A DNA stretch of 64,000 nucleotides from an uncultured Selenomonadaceae bacterium (GCA_902778455.1 CACYXR010000004.1:1-64000), one strand, 5' to 3'. Numbered from the stretch's first letter, positions 20,454 to 26,618 are shown. Numbers and translations: made by a program. Notes: generated from the letters alone by a model not told the origin.

Positions 20454-20769
20454 CTGGAATATCGTATACAACGATGAAGTATTGAAAGATATTGCAGCAC
20501 TTGATGGCAGTGTGAAAAAGCTGGTCATAAAGGCAATCCATAAAATCAGGGAAAATCCGCTTCCCAAAAGAGAAGGCGGCTATGGCACAGAGCTTGGAAA
20601 CAAGCACGGCATAGACCTTTCCGGGTGCCTGAAAATAAAGCTGAAGAAGGCTGGAATCCGTATTGTGTATCAATTGGAACGCACCGGGACGAGTATGGCC
20701 ATTATCATCGTCGGTATGCGGGCAGATCTCGAGGTATACCGTGAGGCTGCCAGACGGCTGGGAAGATAA
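20446..20769 (+). CDS. RelE/ParE-family toxin
   Basis: A 107-residue protein. No ATG fits. TTG at 20446 opens the frame directly after the antitoxin's last codons, with GGGAGG at 20431-20436 as ribosome-binding site, giving (M)SSWNIVYNDEVLKDI. The sequence has the clostridial RelE pattern: W.I.Y...LKDIAALD at the start, IRENPLPKREGGYGTELGNK in the middle, LSGCLKIKLKKAGIRIVYQL, and the terminal VGMRADLEVYREAARRLG. Known: RelE toxins cleave mRNA on the ribosome and are held inactive by their antitoxin. The genes form a two-gene operon bounded on both sides by mirror-image terminators, which suggests an independent cassette. Whether it acts as a RelE-type or ParE-type toxin cannot be told from sequence alone. 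Confidence 0.85.
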   Translation: MSSWNIVYNDEVLKDIAALDGSVKKLVIKAIHKIRENPLPKREGGYGTELGNKHGIDLSGCLKIKLKKAGIRIVYQLERTGTSMAIIIVGMRADLEVYREAARRLGR

Positions 20770-20792
20770 CAAGTCAATGCAGGAAACAAGTT

Positions 20793-20818
20793 AGCCCCCG
20801 CTTTCGCGGGGGCTTTTG
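20793..20818 (+). terminator. terminator of the RelE-type toxin-antitoxin operon
   Basis: A 9-bp perfect stem AGCCCCCGC/GCGGGGGCT with a TTTC loop, followed by TTTT. It is the reverse complement, loop included, of the terminator core at 20101-20122. The convergent speB gene ends 20 bases further on. Confidence 0.85.
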
Positions 20819-20837
20819 CTGTTCCTTCCTTATTATA

Positions 20838-21719
20838 TTATACCCTCTCCGGCTGGATAAACGGCTTTTCCAGCGCCAGCAGCATTTCCCTCATCACTTT
20901 CAGCGCCGTGGCTGTGGACGCGCCGCTTTGGTCGAGGTTCGGGGCCAGCTCTACGAGGTCGCAGGCTACGACGTTCGCGTTTTTTATGACCGTCAGCGCG
21001 GCCTGCAAAAGCTCTTTGAAGGTGACGCCGCCCGCCTCCGGGGTGCCCGTGCCGGGGAAACAGGACGGGTCCATGACGTCGAGGTCGATGGTGAAGTAGA
21101 CAGGCTTTCCCGAAAACTCCGCCACCGCTTCGCGAAGGCCCGTGAAGTCGAACCGATGAAGCGACGTATGGCCTTCTTTTTCCGCCCAGCGGAACTCCTC
21201 CCCTTCCCCGCTCCGGATGCCGAACTGGGCGATGCGCCCGTCGCCGAGGATATCCCAGCAGCGGCGAAGGACTGTGGCATGGGAAAGCTCCGAGCCGAGA
21301 AATTCTTCCCTGAGGTCGGTATGGGCGTCGAAATGCACGACGCAGAGGTCGGGGTATTTTTTCGCCGCCGCGCGCACCGCGCCCAAGGTGACGAGATGCT
21401 CGCCGCCGAGCATGAAGGGAAGTTTCCCGTCCGAGAGGATTTTCGCCGCCCGTTCCTCGATGATGGCAAGGGTTTTTTCCGTATTGCCGAAGGCCAGGTC
21501 AAGGTCGCCGGAGTCGAAGACCTGCGCATCCGTCAGGTCCAAGTCCTGATAGGGGCTGAAGGTCTCCAGCCCGTAAGCCTCCGCCCGCATCACGCGGCTG
21601 GCGTCCCTCGTGCCGGGCCGGTACGAGGTGGTCGAGTCGAAGGGCGCGCCGAATATCACGATCCGCGCGTCCCGATAATCGGCGTCACAGCCGAAAAAGG
21701 TTTCCTGATGCTTTTCCAT
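20838..21719 (-). CDS. speB: agmatinase (agmatine ureohydrolase)
   Basis: A 293-residue protein of the arginase/agmatinase family, which hydrolyses agmatine to putrescine and urea with two Mn2+ ions in the cytoplasm. The manganese motifs are complete: GGEH (105-108), HFDAHTD (129-135) and IDLDVMDP (211-218). The GTGTPEAGG substrate-loop motif (223-231) is typical of agmatinases. Start ATG at 21719 has a GAGGGGAGAGG ribosome-binding site. It is the last gene of the minus-strand polyamine locus. It is separated from speE by the hicAB pair and lies only 27 bp after the hicB stop. Because a terminator follows speE, this gene may be transcribed from the hicAB promoter. Confidence 0.95.
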   Translation of the reverse strand: MEKHQETFFGCDADYRDARIVIFGAPFDSTTSYRPGTRDASRVMRAEAYGLETFSPYQDLDLTDAQVFDSGDLDLAFGNTEKTLAIIEERAAKILSDGKLPFMLGGEHLVTLGAVRAAAKKYPDLCVVHFDAHTDLREEFLGSELSHATVLRRCWDILGDGRIAQFGIRSGEGEEFRWAEKEGHTSLHRFDFTGLREAVAEFSGKPVYFTIDLDVMDPSCFPGTGTPEAGGVTFKELLQAALTVIKNANVVACDLVELAPNLDQSGASTATALKVMREMLLALEKPFIQPERV

Positions 21720-21746
21720 GGATGCCTCTCCCCTCTTTTTGTAAAA

Positions 21747-22124
21747 TCAATATTTGGACGCCGACATCCCCAACCCGCTCGCGATCAGGCACATTGCCAT
21801 CTGATTCAGGCTGACGCCTTCCGCCTTTGCCGAGATTGCCAGGCTGCGATGCAGGCTCTTGGGAATCCTGAGACTGAACTTTCCGCTGAAGTCCTCATCC
21901 TGCAGCGGCTCCGGAATATCCACGCCGTCTTCCAGCGCCGCCTCAAGCCAGCATTTCTTCGCGTCTTCCAACATATCCACGATTTCCGTTTTCGTCTCCG
22001 CCTGCGTCACGCACCCCCGCAGTTCAGGAATATAGCCGACGTACCCGCCTTCCTTCGCCGTTTCGATGACCTCGCGATACGGCAACGACATATAATAATT
22101 CAAATCTTTTTCCAAAGTATTCAC
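21747..22124 (-). CDS. hicB: HicB-family antitoxin
   Basis: A 125-residue protein with the two-part HicB layout. The N-terminal partial RNase H-like fold (about 8-75) has DLNYYMSLPY, GGYVGYIPELRGCVTQAET and the helix EDAKKCWLEAALEDG. The C-terminal ribbon-helix-helix-type segment (about 85-125) has KFSLRIPKSLHRSLAISAKAEG and SLNQMAMCLIASGL. Known: HicB binds and inhibits the HicA RNase and represses the operon. The start is GTG 22124. It would overlap by 4 bases (GTGA) the end of an unbroken hicA frame, the classical coupled arrangement. In the present sequence hicA ends 33 codon bases earlier. Confidence 0.92.
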   Translation of the reverse strand: MNTLEKDLNYYMSLPYREVIETAKEGGYVGYIPELRGCVTQAETKTEIVDMLEDAKKCWLEAALEDGVDIPEPLQDEDFSGKFSLRIPKSLHRSLAISAKAEGVSLNQMAMCLIASGLGMSASKY

Positions 22125-22156
22125 TCTCCCAGTGCCTCTATCACCAGCTTGACATA

Positions 22157-22354
22157 CTATTCTTTGACATACGGGGACTTTTTGGGGATTGTCAACGGCA
22201 GCTTCCCCTTTTTCCTATAAGTGTAATGACTCGATCCGCCGCCGGGCTGACGCTTTTCATAGCCGCTCCTGACAAGGATTTTATCCAGTTCTTCAAAGGT
22301 GACTGTCTTCGGATTGTTCCTGATTCGTTCGAGCAGCTTCTCCCACTGGCTCAA
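22157..22354 (-). CDS. hicA: HicA-family toxin, probably truncated by an amber codon
   Basis: A 65-residue reading frame of the HicA double-stranded-RNA-binding-like mRNA interferase family: WEKLLERIRNNPKTVTFEEL, then the catalytic-loop region with GGGSSHYTY (the usual G-S-H histidine is present) and LPLTIPKK. Start is TTG 22354 behind GGGGGAG. Oddity: TAG at 22157-22159 ends the ORF at SPYVKE, but the same frame continues for 11 codons as YVKLVIEALGE, a typical HicA C-terminal helix. It stops at TGA 22121-22123, overlapping the hicB start as GTGA. I infer a nonsense mutation (or sequencing error, or suppressed amber) in a once 77-codon gene. The truncated product keeps the active histidine but lacks the last helix. 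Confidence 0.85.
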   Translation of the reverse strand: MSQWEKLLERIRNNPKTVTFEELDKILVRSGYEKRQPGGGSSHYTYRKKGKLPLTIPKKSPYVKE

Positions 22355-22373
22355 AGCATCTCCCCCTTGTTTT

Positions 22374-22403
22374 TATAGTATCATATATAGTACCGCTGCG
22401 CAA
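22374..22403 (-). promoter_or_regulatory. predicted hicAB promoter
   Basis: On the minus strand there is TTGCGC (22403-22398), a 17-base spacer and TACTAT (22380-22375), then the GGGGGAG ribosome-binding site of hicA. The AT-rich ATAGTATCATATATAGTA region around the -10 is partly symmetrical and could hold a HicB operator. Together with the speE terminator it makes hicAB, and possibly speB, a separate transcription unit. Confidence 0.5.
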
Positions 22404-22431
22404 TAAAAAAACAAATTACGAGCAAAAACAC

Positions 22432-22468
22432 GCAAAAGCGCCGCCTGTTTTCAGAATGGCGGCGCTTT
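22432..22468 (-). terminator. terminator after speE
   Basis: Read on the minus strand: stem AAAGCGCCGCC/GGCGGCGCTTT (11 bp) with a 12-base loop, the last T's continuing as TTTT before GCG. It begins 5 bases beyond the speE stop codon. Confidence 0.85.
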
Positions 22469-22472
22469 ATCT

Positions 22473-23336
22473 TCATTCTTCCTCCGGCTCCTCGCTCTTC
22501 AAGATTTCCTCCACATAGGTCGGCAGCGCGAAGGACGCCGCGTGGAGCTTGGGGTTGTAATAGCGGGTCCTGATGCCGAGCTTTTCCCATTTTTCCCAGT
22601 CCACGCCCTTGACCGGATGGTATTTTTTCGACGCGAAGCCGAAGAGCCAGTGGCCGGACGGATAGGTCGGGATGTGGACCTGATAGACCCGCGCCAGCGG
22701 GAACGAGCTGACGATGCGCTTGTGGGCGCGCTGCATCGCGTAGGCCGTTTCCTGATAAAATGGGCTTTCATGCTGGTTGACCATGATGCCGTCCTCTTTC
22801 AGGGCGCGGAAGCAGTTGCCGTAGAATTCCCGGGTGAAAAGCCCCTCGCCGGGGCCGAAGGGGTCTGTGGAGTCCACGACGATCACGTCGTACTCGTCCT
22901 CATGGTGGCGGATGAATTTCAGCCCGTCCTCATAGTGGATATGGACGCGGGGATCGTCGAGCTTTCCCGCCGTCTGCGGCAGGTATTTCCGGCAGGCGTC
23001 CACGACTTCTTCGTCGATCTCCACGAGGTCGATATGCTCGACTGCCTGATAGCGCACCAGTTCGCGCACCGAGCCGCCGTCGCCGCCGCCGATGACCAGC
23101 ACGCGCTTCGCGTTCGGGTGCGCGCACATCGGCACATGGACGATCATCTCGTGGTACATGAATTCGTCCTTCTCGGTCAGCATGGTGTAGCCGTCGAGCA
23201 CCAGCACGCGGCCAAACTCCAGCGAATCGAAGATGTCGATGCGCTGGAAGTCGCTCTTTCCGCTGTAAACCTGTTTGTCCACCTTCATCGAGAACCGCAC
23301 GTTTTCCGTGTGCGGCTCGGTAAACCAAAGCTCCAT
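22473..23336 (-). CDS. speE: spermidine synthase (polyamine aminopropyltransferase)
   Basis: A 287-residue protein that transfers the aminopropyl group of decarboxylated S-adenosylmethionine to putrescine. Family signatures are intact: MELWFTEPHTEN at the start, DGYTMLTEKDEFMYHEM (48-64), the nucleotide-binding GGGDGG (83-88), VEIDEEVVDACR (105-116) and the catalytic-loop VVDSTDPFGP (153-162). The reading frame stays open upstream through a palindromic repeat. Start at ATG 23336 is chosen because GGAGGAGG lies directly before it and homologues begin MELW. It works with speD (decarboxylated SAM), the arginine decarboxylase and speB (putrescine), all in this locus. The C-terminal EEPEEE tail is acidic. 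Confidence 0.96.
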   Translation of the reverse strand: MELWFTEPHTENVRFSMKVDKQVYSGKSDFQRIDIFDSLEFGRVLVLDGYTMLTEKDEFMYHEMIVHVPMCAHPNAKRVLVIGGGDGGSVRELVRYQAVEHIDLVEIDEEVVDACRKYLPQTAGKLDDPRVHIHYEDGLKFIRHHEDEYDVIVVDSTDPFGPGEGLFTREFYGNCFRALKEDGIMVNQHESPFYQETAYAMQRAHKRIVSSFPLARVYQVHIPTYPSGHWLFGFASKKYHPVKGVDWEKWEKLGIRTRYYNPKLHAASFALPTYVEEILKSEEPEEE

Positions 23337-23372
23337 GATGTTCCTCCTCCGGCCATTAAATTTCACGAAATA

Positions 23373-23489
23373 TTGCCTTCCCCTTTGGGGAAGGTGGCGC
23401 CCGAAGGGCGTCGGATGAGGTTTTTCAACGTGCCGTAAAACCTCACCCACCGCCTACGGCGGTCCCCCCTCCCCAGAGGGGAGGGCAAG
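23373..23489. repeat. palindromic repeat, copy R4 (short form)
   Basis: A 117-bp short form between the decarboxylase gene and speE. The left arm TTGCCTTCCCCTTTGGGGAA leads to GGCGCCC-GAA-GGGCGTC and GGATGAGG. The centre is only about 20 bases, and the right arm is AACCTCACCCACCGCC, CCGCC/GGCGG and CCCTCCCC-AGA-GGGGAGGG. It is preceded by TTCACGAAAT, a flank shared with R9 and R10. Confidence 0.9.
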
Positions 23490-23749
23490 GGAGTGTGAAG
23501 CTGCGGCGGTCCCCCGCCCCCAAAGGGGGCGGACATTTTTTTATTTCTACCCGAAATATACTCCTGCATCAATGCCGCCTGCAAAAGCTCCTGCTTTTTC
23601 AAGAACCGCCGAAGCCCCGATCTTTGTCCGTCCCCTGGGTCTATACCGCTCGCTGTCTGCCTGTCGTTATCCGTCGAAGCCCCGATCTTTGTCCGCCCCC
23701 TGGGGGGCGGGGGACCGCGAAGCGGTGGTGGGGGGATTCCACCGTTTCT
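23490..23749. repeat. opposed half-elements and a 21-bp direct repeat
   Basis: Non-coding. It holds two right-end fragments of the palindromic family in a CCGCCCCC-rich variant, facing each other: 23500-23535 (GGCGGTCCCCCGCCCCCAAA...) and about 23690-23740 (GTCCGCCCCCTGGGGGGCGG...). Between them a 21-base sequence beginning CGAAGCCCCGATC occurs twice, at 23610-23630 and 23675-23695. Confidence 0.7.
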
Positions 23750-25204
23750 TTACTCCATCACATTCAGCCGCGTTATTTCCATGTCCTCCGGCCCGGTCAT
23801 TGAGCAGCCTTTTTCTTTTGCGTAGCGGATATAGTCGAGGATTTCCTTTGTGATCAGTTCCCCAGGCGCGAGGATCGGGATGCCCGGCGGGTAGCACATC
23901 ACGAATTCGCTGCAAACCCTGCCTTCGGTCTCGCCGATGGGCAGCGACTTCTTCGGCGCGTAGAACGCCTGCTGCGGGCCGCAGATGACCTGCGGCCGGA
24001 TGTACTCGGCTTCCAGCATGCCCGTCCGGTCCTTGCTGTAGTTGCGGCGTATCTCCGACAGCGCGGCGACTAGCCTTTCAATGTCCTTTTCCCTGTCGCC
24101 GACGGAGATATAGGCCAAGAGGTTCGCGATGTCGCCGAACTCGGTCTGGATGTCGTATTCGTCCCGCAGGAGGTCGTAGACCTCGATGCCCGCCAGCCCC
24201 GTGGGCCGCGTGAAGATCGAAAGCTTCGTGATATCAAAGTCGAAGACCGAGCCGCCGTTGACCAGTTCGCGGGAATAGGCGTAATAATCGCCGATCTCGT
24301 TGATTTCTTCCCGGGCGTATTCCACGAGACGGATCACCTTGTCGAAGATCTCTTTGCCGTGCAGCGCGAGACTGCGCCGGGAAATGTCGAGGCTCGCCAT
24401 CAGGAGGTAGGACGCGCTGGTGGTCTGGGTCAGGTTGATGATCTGATGTACATAGCCCTCGGAGACGCGGTCGCCGATCAGGAGCATCGAGCTTTGGGTC
24501 AGCGAGCCGCCGGATTTGTGCATACTGAGGGCGGCCATGTCCGCCCCGGCGTGCATGGCCGCCACCGGAAGGCCGTCGTGGAAATAGAAATGGGTGCCGT
24601 GGGCTTCGTCCGCCAAAAGCAAAAGCCCGTGCTCATGGGCGAGACGGGCGATAGCGCCGATATCGGAGCAGATGCCGTAATAGGTCGGGTTGTTGACGAA
24701 GACCGCTTTCGCCTTCGGATGGGCGAGGATCGCCGCCTCCACGTCCTCCGGCTTCATGCCGAGGGCGATGCCGAGGCGCCGGTCCATGCCCGGATCGACG
24801 TAGACGGGCACCGCGCCGCAGAGAATCATCGCGTTGATGACGCTCCGATGGACGTTCCGCGGCAGGATGATTTCGTCGCCGCGCCCCGCCGCCGTCAGGA
24901 TCATGGCCTGTACCGCCGAGGTGGTGCCGCCGATCATGAAAAACGCGTGGGCCGCGCCGAAGGCCTGGGCCGCCAGCCGCTCCGCGTCGCGAATCACCGA
25001 GACCGGATGGCAGAGGTTGTCCAGCATCTTCATGGAATTGACGTCGACGGAAAGGCATTTCTCGCCGAGGAACGCGGTCAATTCGGGATTGCCCCTGCCC
25101 CGCTTGTGCCCCGGCACGTCAAAAGGCACGAGGCGCGCCGTCTTCATCCGCTCCAAGGCTTCCAAGACCGGCGCGCTCTCCTGCGATACATCTTTATTTT
25201 CCAC
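23750..25204 (-). CDS. speA: Orn/Lys/Arg decarboxylase family, probably arginine decarboxylase
   Basis: A 484-residue PLP-dependent fold-type-I decarboxylase. Motifs: FDVPGHKRGRG (28-38), GGTTSAVQA (92-100), DEAHG (199-203) and the Schiff-base lysine K230 in SMHKSGGSLTQSS. The length is that of the short Bacillus SpeA-type enzymes, not the larger inducible E. coli type. The substrate is inferred from context: a gene for agmatinase is in the same locus, so arginine to agmatine is the expected reaction. Lysine or ornithine decarboxylation cannot be excluded from sequence. Start GTG 25204 has an AAGGGGCG element 8 bases upstream. It lies between repeats R6 and R4 in the polyamine locus. Confidence 0.88.
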   Translation of the reverse strand: MENKDVSQESAPVLEALERMKTARLVPFDVPGHKRGRGNPELTAFLGEKCLSVDVNSMKMLDNLCHPVSVIRDAERLAAQAFGAAHAFFMIGGTTSAVQAMILTAAGRGDEIILPRNVHRSVINAMILCGAVPVYVDPGMDRRLGIALGMKPEDVEAAILAHPKAKAVFVNNPTYYGICSDIGAIARLAHEHGLLLLADEAHGTHFYFHDGLPVAAMHAGADMAALSMHKSGGSLTQSSMLLIGDRVSEGYVHQIINLTQTTSASYLLMASLDISRRSLALHGKEIFDKVIRLVEYAREEINEIGDYYAYSRELVNGGSVFDFDITKLSIFTRPTGLAGIEVYDLLRDEYDIQTEFGDIANLLAYISVGDREKDIERLVAALSEIRRNYSKDRTGMLEAEYIRPQVICGPQQAFYAPKKSLPIGETEGRVCSEFVMCYPPGIPILAPGELITKEILDYIRYAKEKGCSMTGPEDMEITRLNVME

Positions 25205-25243
25205 TTCCCACGCCCCTTAACAAAAAATCCCCCTCCGGCAACC

Positions 25244-25378
25244 TTGCCTTCCCCTCTGGGGAAGGTGGCAGCCGAAGGCTGACGGATGAGGTTTTACATC
25301 GAAACGCTTAGCACAGGCGTGACATCAAAAACCTCACCCACCGCTTCGCGGTCCCCCCTCCCCAAAGGGGAGGGCAAG
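25244..25378. repeat. palindromic repeat, copy R6
   Basis: Full copy in the gap between speD and the decarboxylase gene, ending 1 base short of the speD stop codon. The left hairpin is CCTTCCCC-TCT-GGGGAAGG, and the second hairpin is GCAGCC-GAA-GGCTGAC rather than GGCGCCC. The right arm has CCGC-TT-CGCGG and CCCTCCCC-AAA-GGGGAGGG, ending GCAAG. Confidence 0.88.
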
Positions 25379-25379
25379 C

Positions 25380-26162
25380 TCAGTACACGTTCTGTCCGCT
25401 GAAGATCTCTATCATTTCCCTCCGCAGGCTGTCGCTGACGGCGAGCCTTGTCTTCGGCGGGATTTCGTATATGTCCGTATTAAACAGATAGTTTTTCAGA
25501 TCCAGTTCCTTGATCAGCATCCTTGTGTGGAACAGGTTCGCCTGATAGACGTTGATGTCCACCGCATCGTAAACGTCCAGCGTCTCCGGGTTGATATAGT
25601 CCTGAATCGATTTCATCGGATTTTCCATGAAAATCTTCTTGCCGGTGATGTCCCGCGTGAAGCCGCGCACGCGGTAGTCCATCGTGATGATGTCCGAGTC
25701 GAAATTGCTGATCAGGTAGTCCAGCGTCTGCAGCGGCGAGATCGTGCCGCAGGTCGCCACGTCGATATCGACGCGGAAGGTGGCGATGCTGGTGTCCGGA
25801 TGGTATTCCGGGTAGGTGTGCACCGTCACATGGCTTTTGTCGAGGTGCGCCACCACGGCGTCCGCCATTGGACGCGGCAGCTTCTCCCCGCGCTCCAGCG
25901 CCCCTTCCTCGGCGACCAGGAGCGTCACGCTGGCGCCCTGCGGGTCGTAGTCCTGCTTCGCGATATTGAGGATTTTCGCGCCGATCATTTCCGTGACGCG
26001 GGAAAGGATATTCGTCAGACGCTCGGAATTGTACTGCGAATCAATGTACCGTATATAGTCCTGCTGCTCCCGCTCCGTCTTCGCGTAGCAAATGTCGTAG
26101 ATGTTGAAGCTCAAAGACTTCGTGAGGTTGTTGAATCCGTACAGCTTCAATTTCTCTTCCAA
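25380..26162 (-). CDS. speD: S-adenosylmethionine decarboxylase proenzyme (E. coli type)
   Basis: A 260-residue protein of the long bacterial SpeD class (E. coli about 264). It supplies decarboxylated SAM, the aminopropyl donor for SpeE. The self-cleavage site is HLDKSHVTVHTYPEYHP: cleavage between K109 and S110 would leave a pyruvoyl group on the beta chain. The following CGTISPLQTLDYLI region and the C-terminal half fit the class throughout. Start is TTG 26162, downstream of GGGGGTG. A well-spaced promoter lies at 26199-26227, so this is the first gene of the polyamine operon. Repeat R6 starts directly after the stop. Confidence 0.95.
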   Translation of the reverse strand: MEEKLKLYGFNNLTKSLSFNIYDICYAKTEREQQDYIRYIDSQYNSERLTNILSRVTEMIGAKILNIAKQDYDPQGASVTLLVAEEGALERGEKLPRPMADAVVAHLDKSHVTVHTYPEYHPDTSIATFRVDIDVATCGTISPLQTLDYLISNFDSDIITMDYRVRGFTRDITGKKIFMENPMKSIQDYINPETLDVYDAVDINVYQANLFHTRMLIKELDLKNYLFNTDIYEIPPKTRLAVSDSLRREMIEIFSGQNVY

Positions 26163-26198
26163 CTCAGCACCCCCAGCGCAGTAAAAGTATGTAATCCA

Positions 26199-26227
26199 AT
26201 TATAGGGTAACCCCCCTGAAAAAGCAA
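26199..26227 (-). promoter_or_regulatory. predicted promoter of the polyamine operon
   Basis: On the minus strand: TTGCTT (26227-26222), a 17-base spacer and a perfect TATAAT (26204-26199), about 37 bases upstream of the speD start. A CAGGGGGGTTACCC run within the spacer is GC-rich; no known operator is recognised. Confidence 0.7.
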
Positions 26228-26310
26228 GAAAAATACAGCTGCAAAAGACGGTTGACGATAAAACGGTATGACTCGTGCCTCGTCGAAATGCTGCTAAGGT
26301 GAGTTTGTCG

Positions 26311-26340
26311 TTGACAAACTCTGAACTCAGGCATTATAAT
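26311..26340 (+). promoter_or_regulatory. consensus promoter of a small antisense-type RNA
   Basis: A perfect TTGACA (26311-26316), an 18-base spacer and a perfect TATAAT (26335-26340), the strongest promoter match noticed in the window. No protein gene follows on this strand before the terminator at 26405-26440. The -35 box lies within the second arm of a perfect 9-bp inverted repeat GAGTTTGTC/GACAAACTC (26301-26321). Confidence 0.8.
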
Positions 26341-26384
26341 CTAGATAAGAAAAAGGTGCTCGCCGACAAACGGTCAGCCCCGAA

Positions 26385-26417
26385 TTTCAGAGACTGATGA
26401 GATCAGCCGCCTACCGT
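26385..26417. repeat. direct repeats DRa/DRb, RNA copy
   Basis: TTTCAGAGACTGA (26385-26397) and CCGCCTACCGT (26407-26417). They match TTTCAGGGGCTGA and CCGCCTGCCGT at 26521-26553 with 11/13 and 10/11 identities and identical 22-base offset. Confidence 0.75.
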
Positions 26418-26440
26418 TGGGAGCGAGAGGCGGCTTTTCT
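26405..26440 (+). terminator. terminator shared by the convergent small transcripts
   Basis: Stem AGCCGCCT (26405-26412)/AGGCGGCT (26428-26435) with a 15-base loop, followed by TTTT on the plus strand. On the minus strand the same hairpin follows the peptide stop codon but has no T-run, so it terminates best on the plus strand. Confidence 0.75.
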
Positions 26441-26508
26441 CATGCTTTGATAGCAACAATCAACGCGAGCAAAAGAATCATGAACGCGAAAAAATCGTAA
26501 CTGCTCAT
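26440..26508 (-). CDS. putative Fst/holin-like type I toxin peptide
   Basis: A 22-residue peptide too short for routine gene calling. It starts MSSYDFFAFM, runs through a hydrophobic stretch ILLLALIVAI and ends KA. This resembles the MS.Y...FM-hydrophobic pattern of small membrane toxins of the Fst/TxpA/holin-like group, but is shorter and lacks their charged tail. Start ATG 26508 sits 6 bases after GGGGGG; an ATG at 26514 is too close to it. The ribosome-binding site can pair with CCCC just upstream (CCCC-TGAAA-GGGG), so translation may be self-repressed. The stop codon abuts the terminator of the convergent RNA. Predicted role: membrane toxin controlled by the antisense RNA. No experimental support is available. 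Confidence 0.65.
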   Translation of the reverse strand: MSSYDFFAFMILLLALIVAIKA

Positions 26509-26520
26509 AAGCATCCCCCC

Positions 26521-26553
26521 TTTCAGGGGCTGAGAACAAAGACCGCCTGCCGT
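26521..26553. repeat. direct repeats DRa/DRb, toxin-leader copy
   Basis: TTTCAGGGGCTGA (26521-26533) and CCGCCTGCCGT (26543-26553), the counterparts of 26385-26417. On the minus strand these lie in the toxin leader, and DRa overlaps the purine-rich ribosome-binding site. Pairing with the antitoxin RNA would mask it. Confidence 0.75.
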
Positions 26554-26577
26554 GTGGCAAACACCTTTTCGCATTGA

Positions 26578-26606
26578 ATTGTATCATAAACCGAACAATC
26601 ATACAA
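26578..26606 (-). promoter_or_regulatory. predicted promoter of the small peptide gene
   Basis: Minus strand: TTGTAT (26606-26601), a 17-base spacer and TACAAT (26583-26578). It would give a leader of about 60 nt containing both direct repeats and the sequestered ribosome-binding site. It is weaker than the opposing RNA promoter, as expected for a toxin kept below its antitoxin. Confidence 0.6.
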
Positions 26607-26618
26607 GAACTCGTCACG

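Larger units (their letters stand above)
26347..26440 (+). ncRNA. predicted type I antitoxin RNA (Fst/par RNA II-like)
   Basis: An RNA of about 90-95 nt is predicted from the consensus promoter to a hairpin terminator (stem AGCCGCCT/AGGCGGCT, 26405-26435, then TTTT). It ends next to the stop codon of a convergent small hydrophobic peptide gene. It contains two motifs, TTTCAG.G.CTGA (26385-26397) and CCGCCTACCGT (26407-26417). Both recur in the same order and spacing at 26521-26553, in the 5' untranslated region of the peptide gene on the other strand. The RNA can therefore base-pair with the toxin leader as well as with the shared terminator region. This is the defining layout of the par module of plasmid pAD1. 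Function is inferred. Confidence 0.7.

Noticed and set aside
23337..23450. N-terminal extension of spermidine synthase
   Set aside because: The frame is open through repeat R4, but the extension is just the translated repeat, a good ribosome-binding site precedes ATG 23336, and homologues start MELW.
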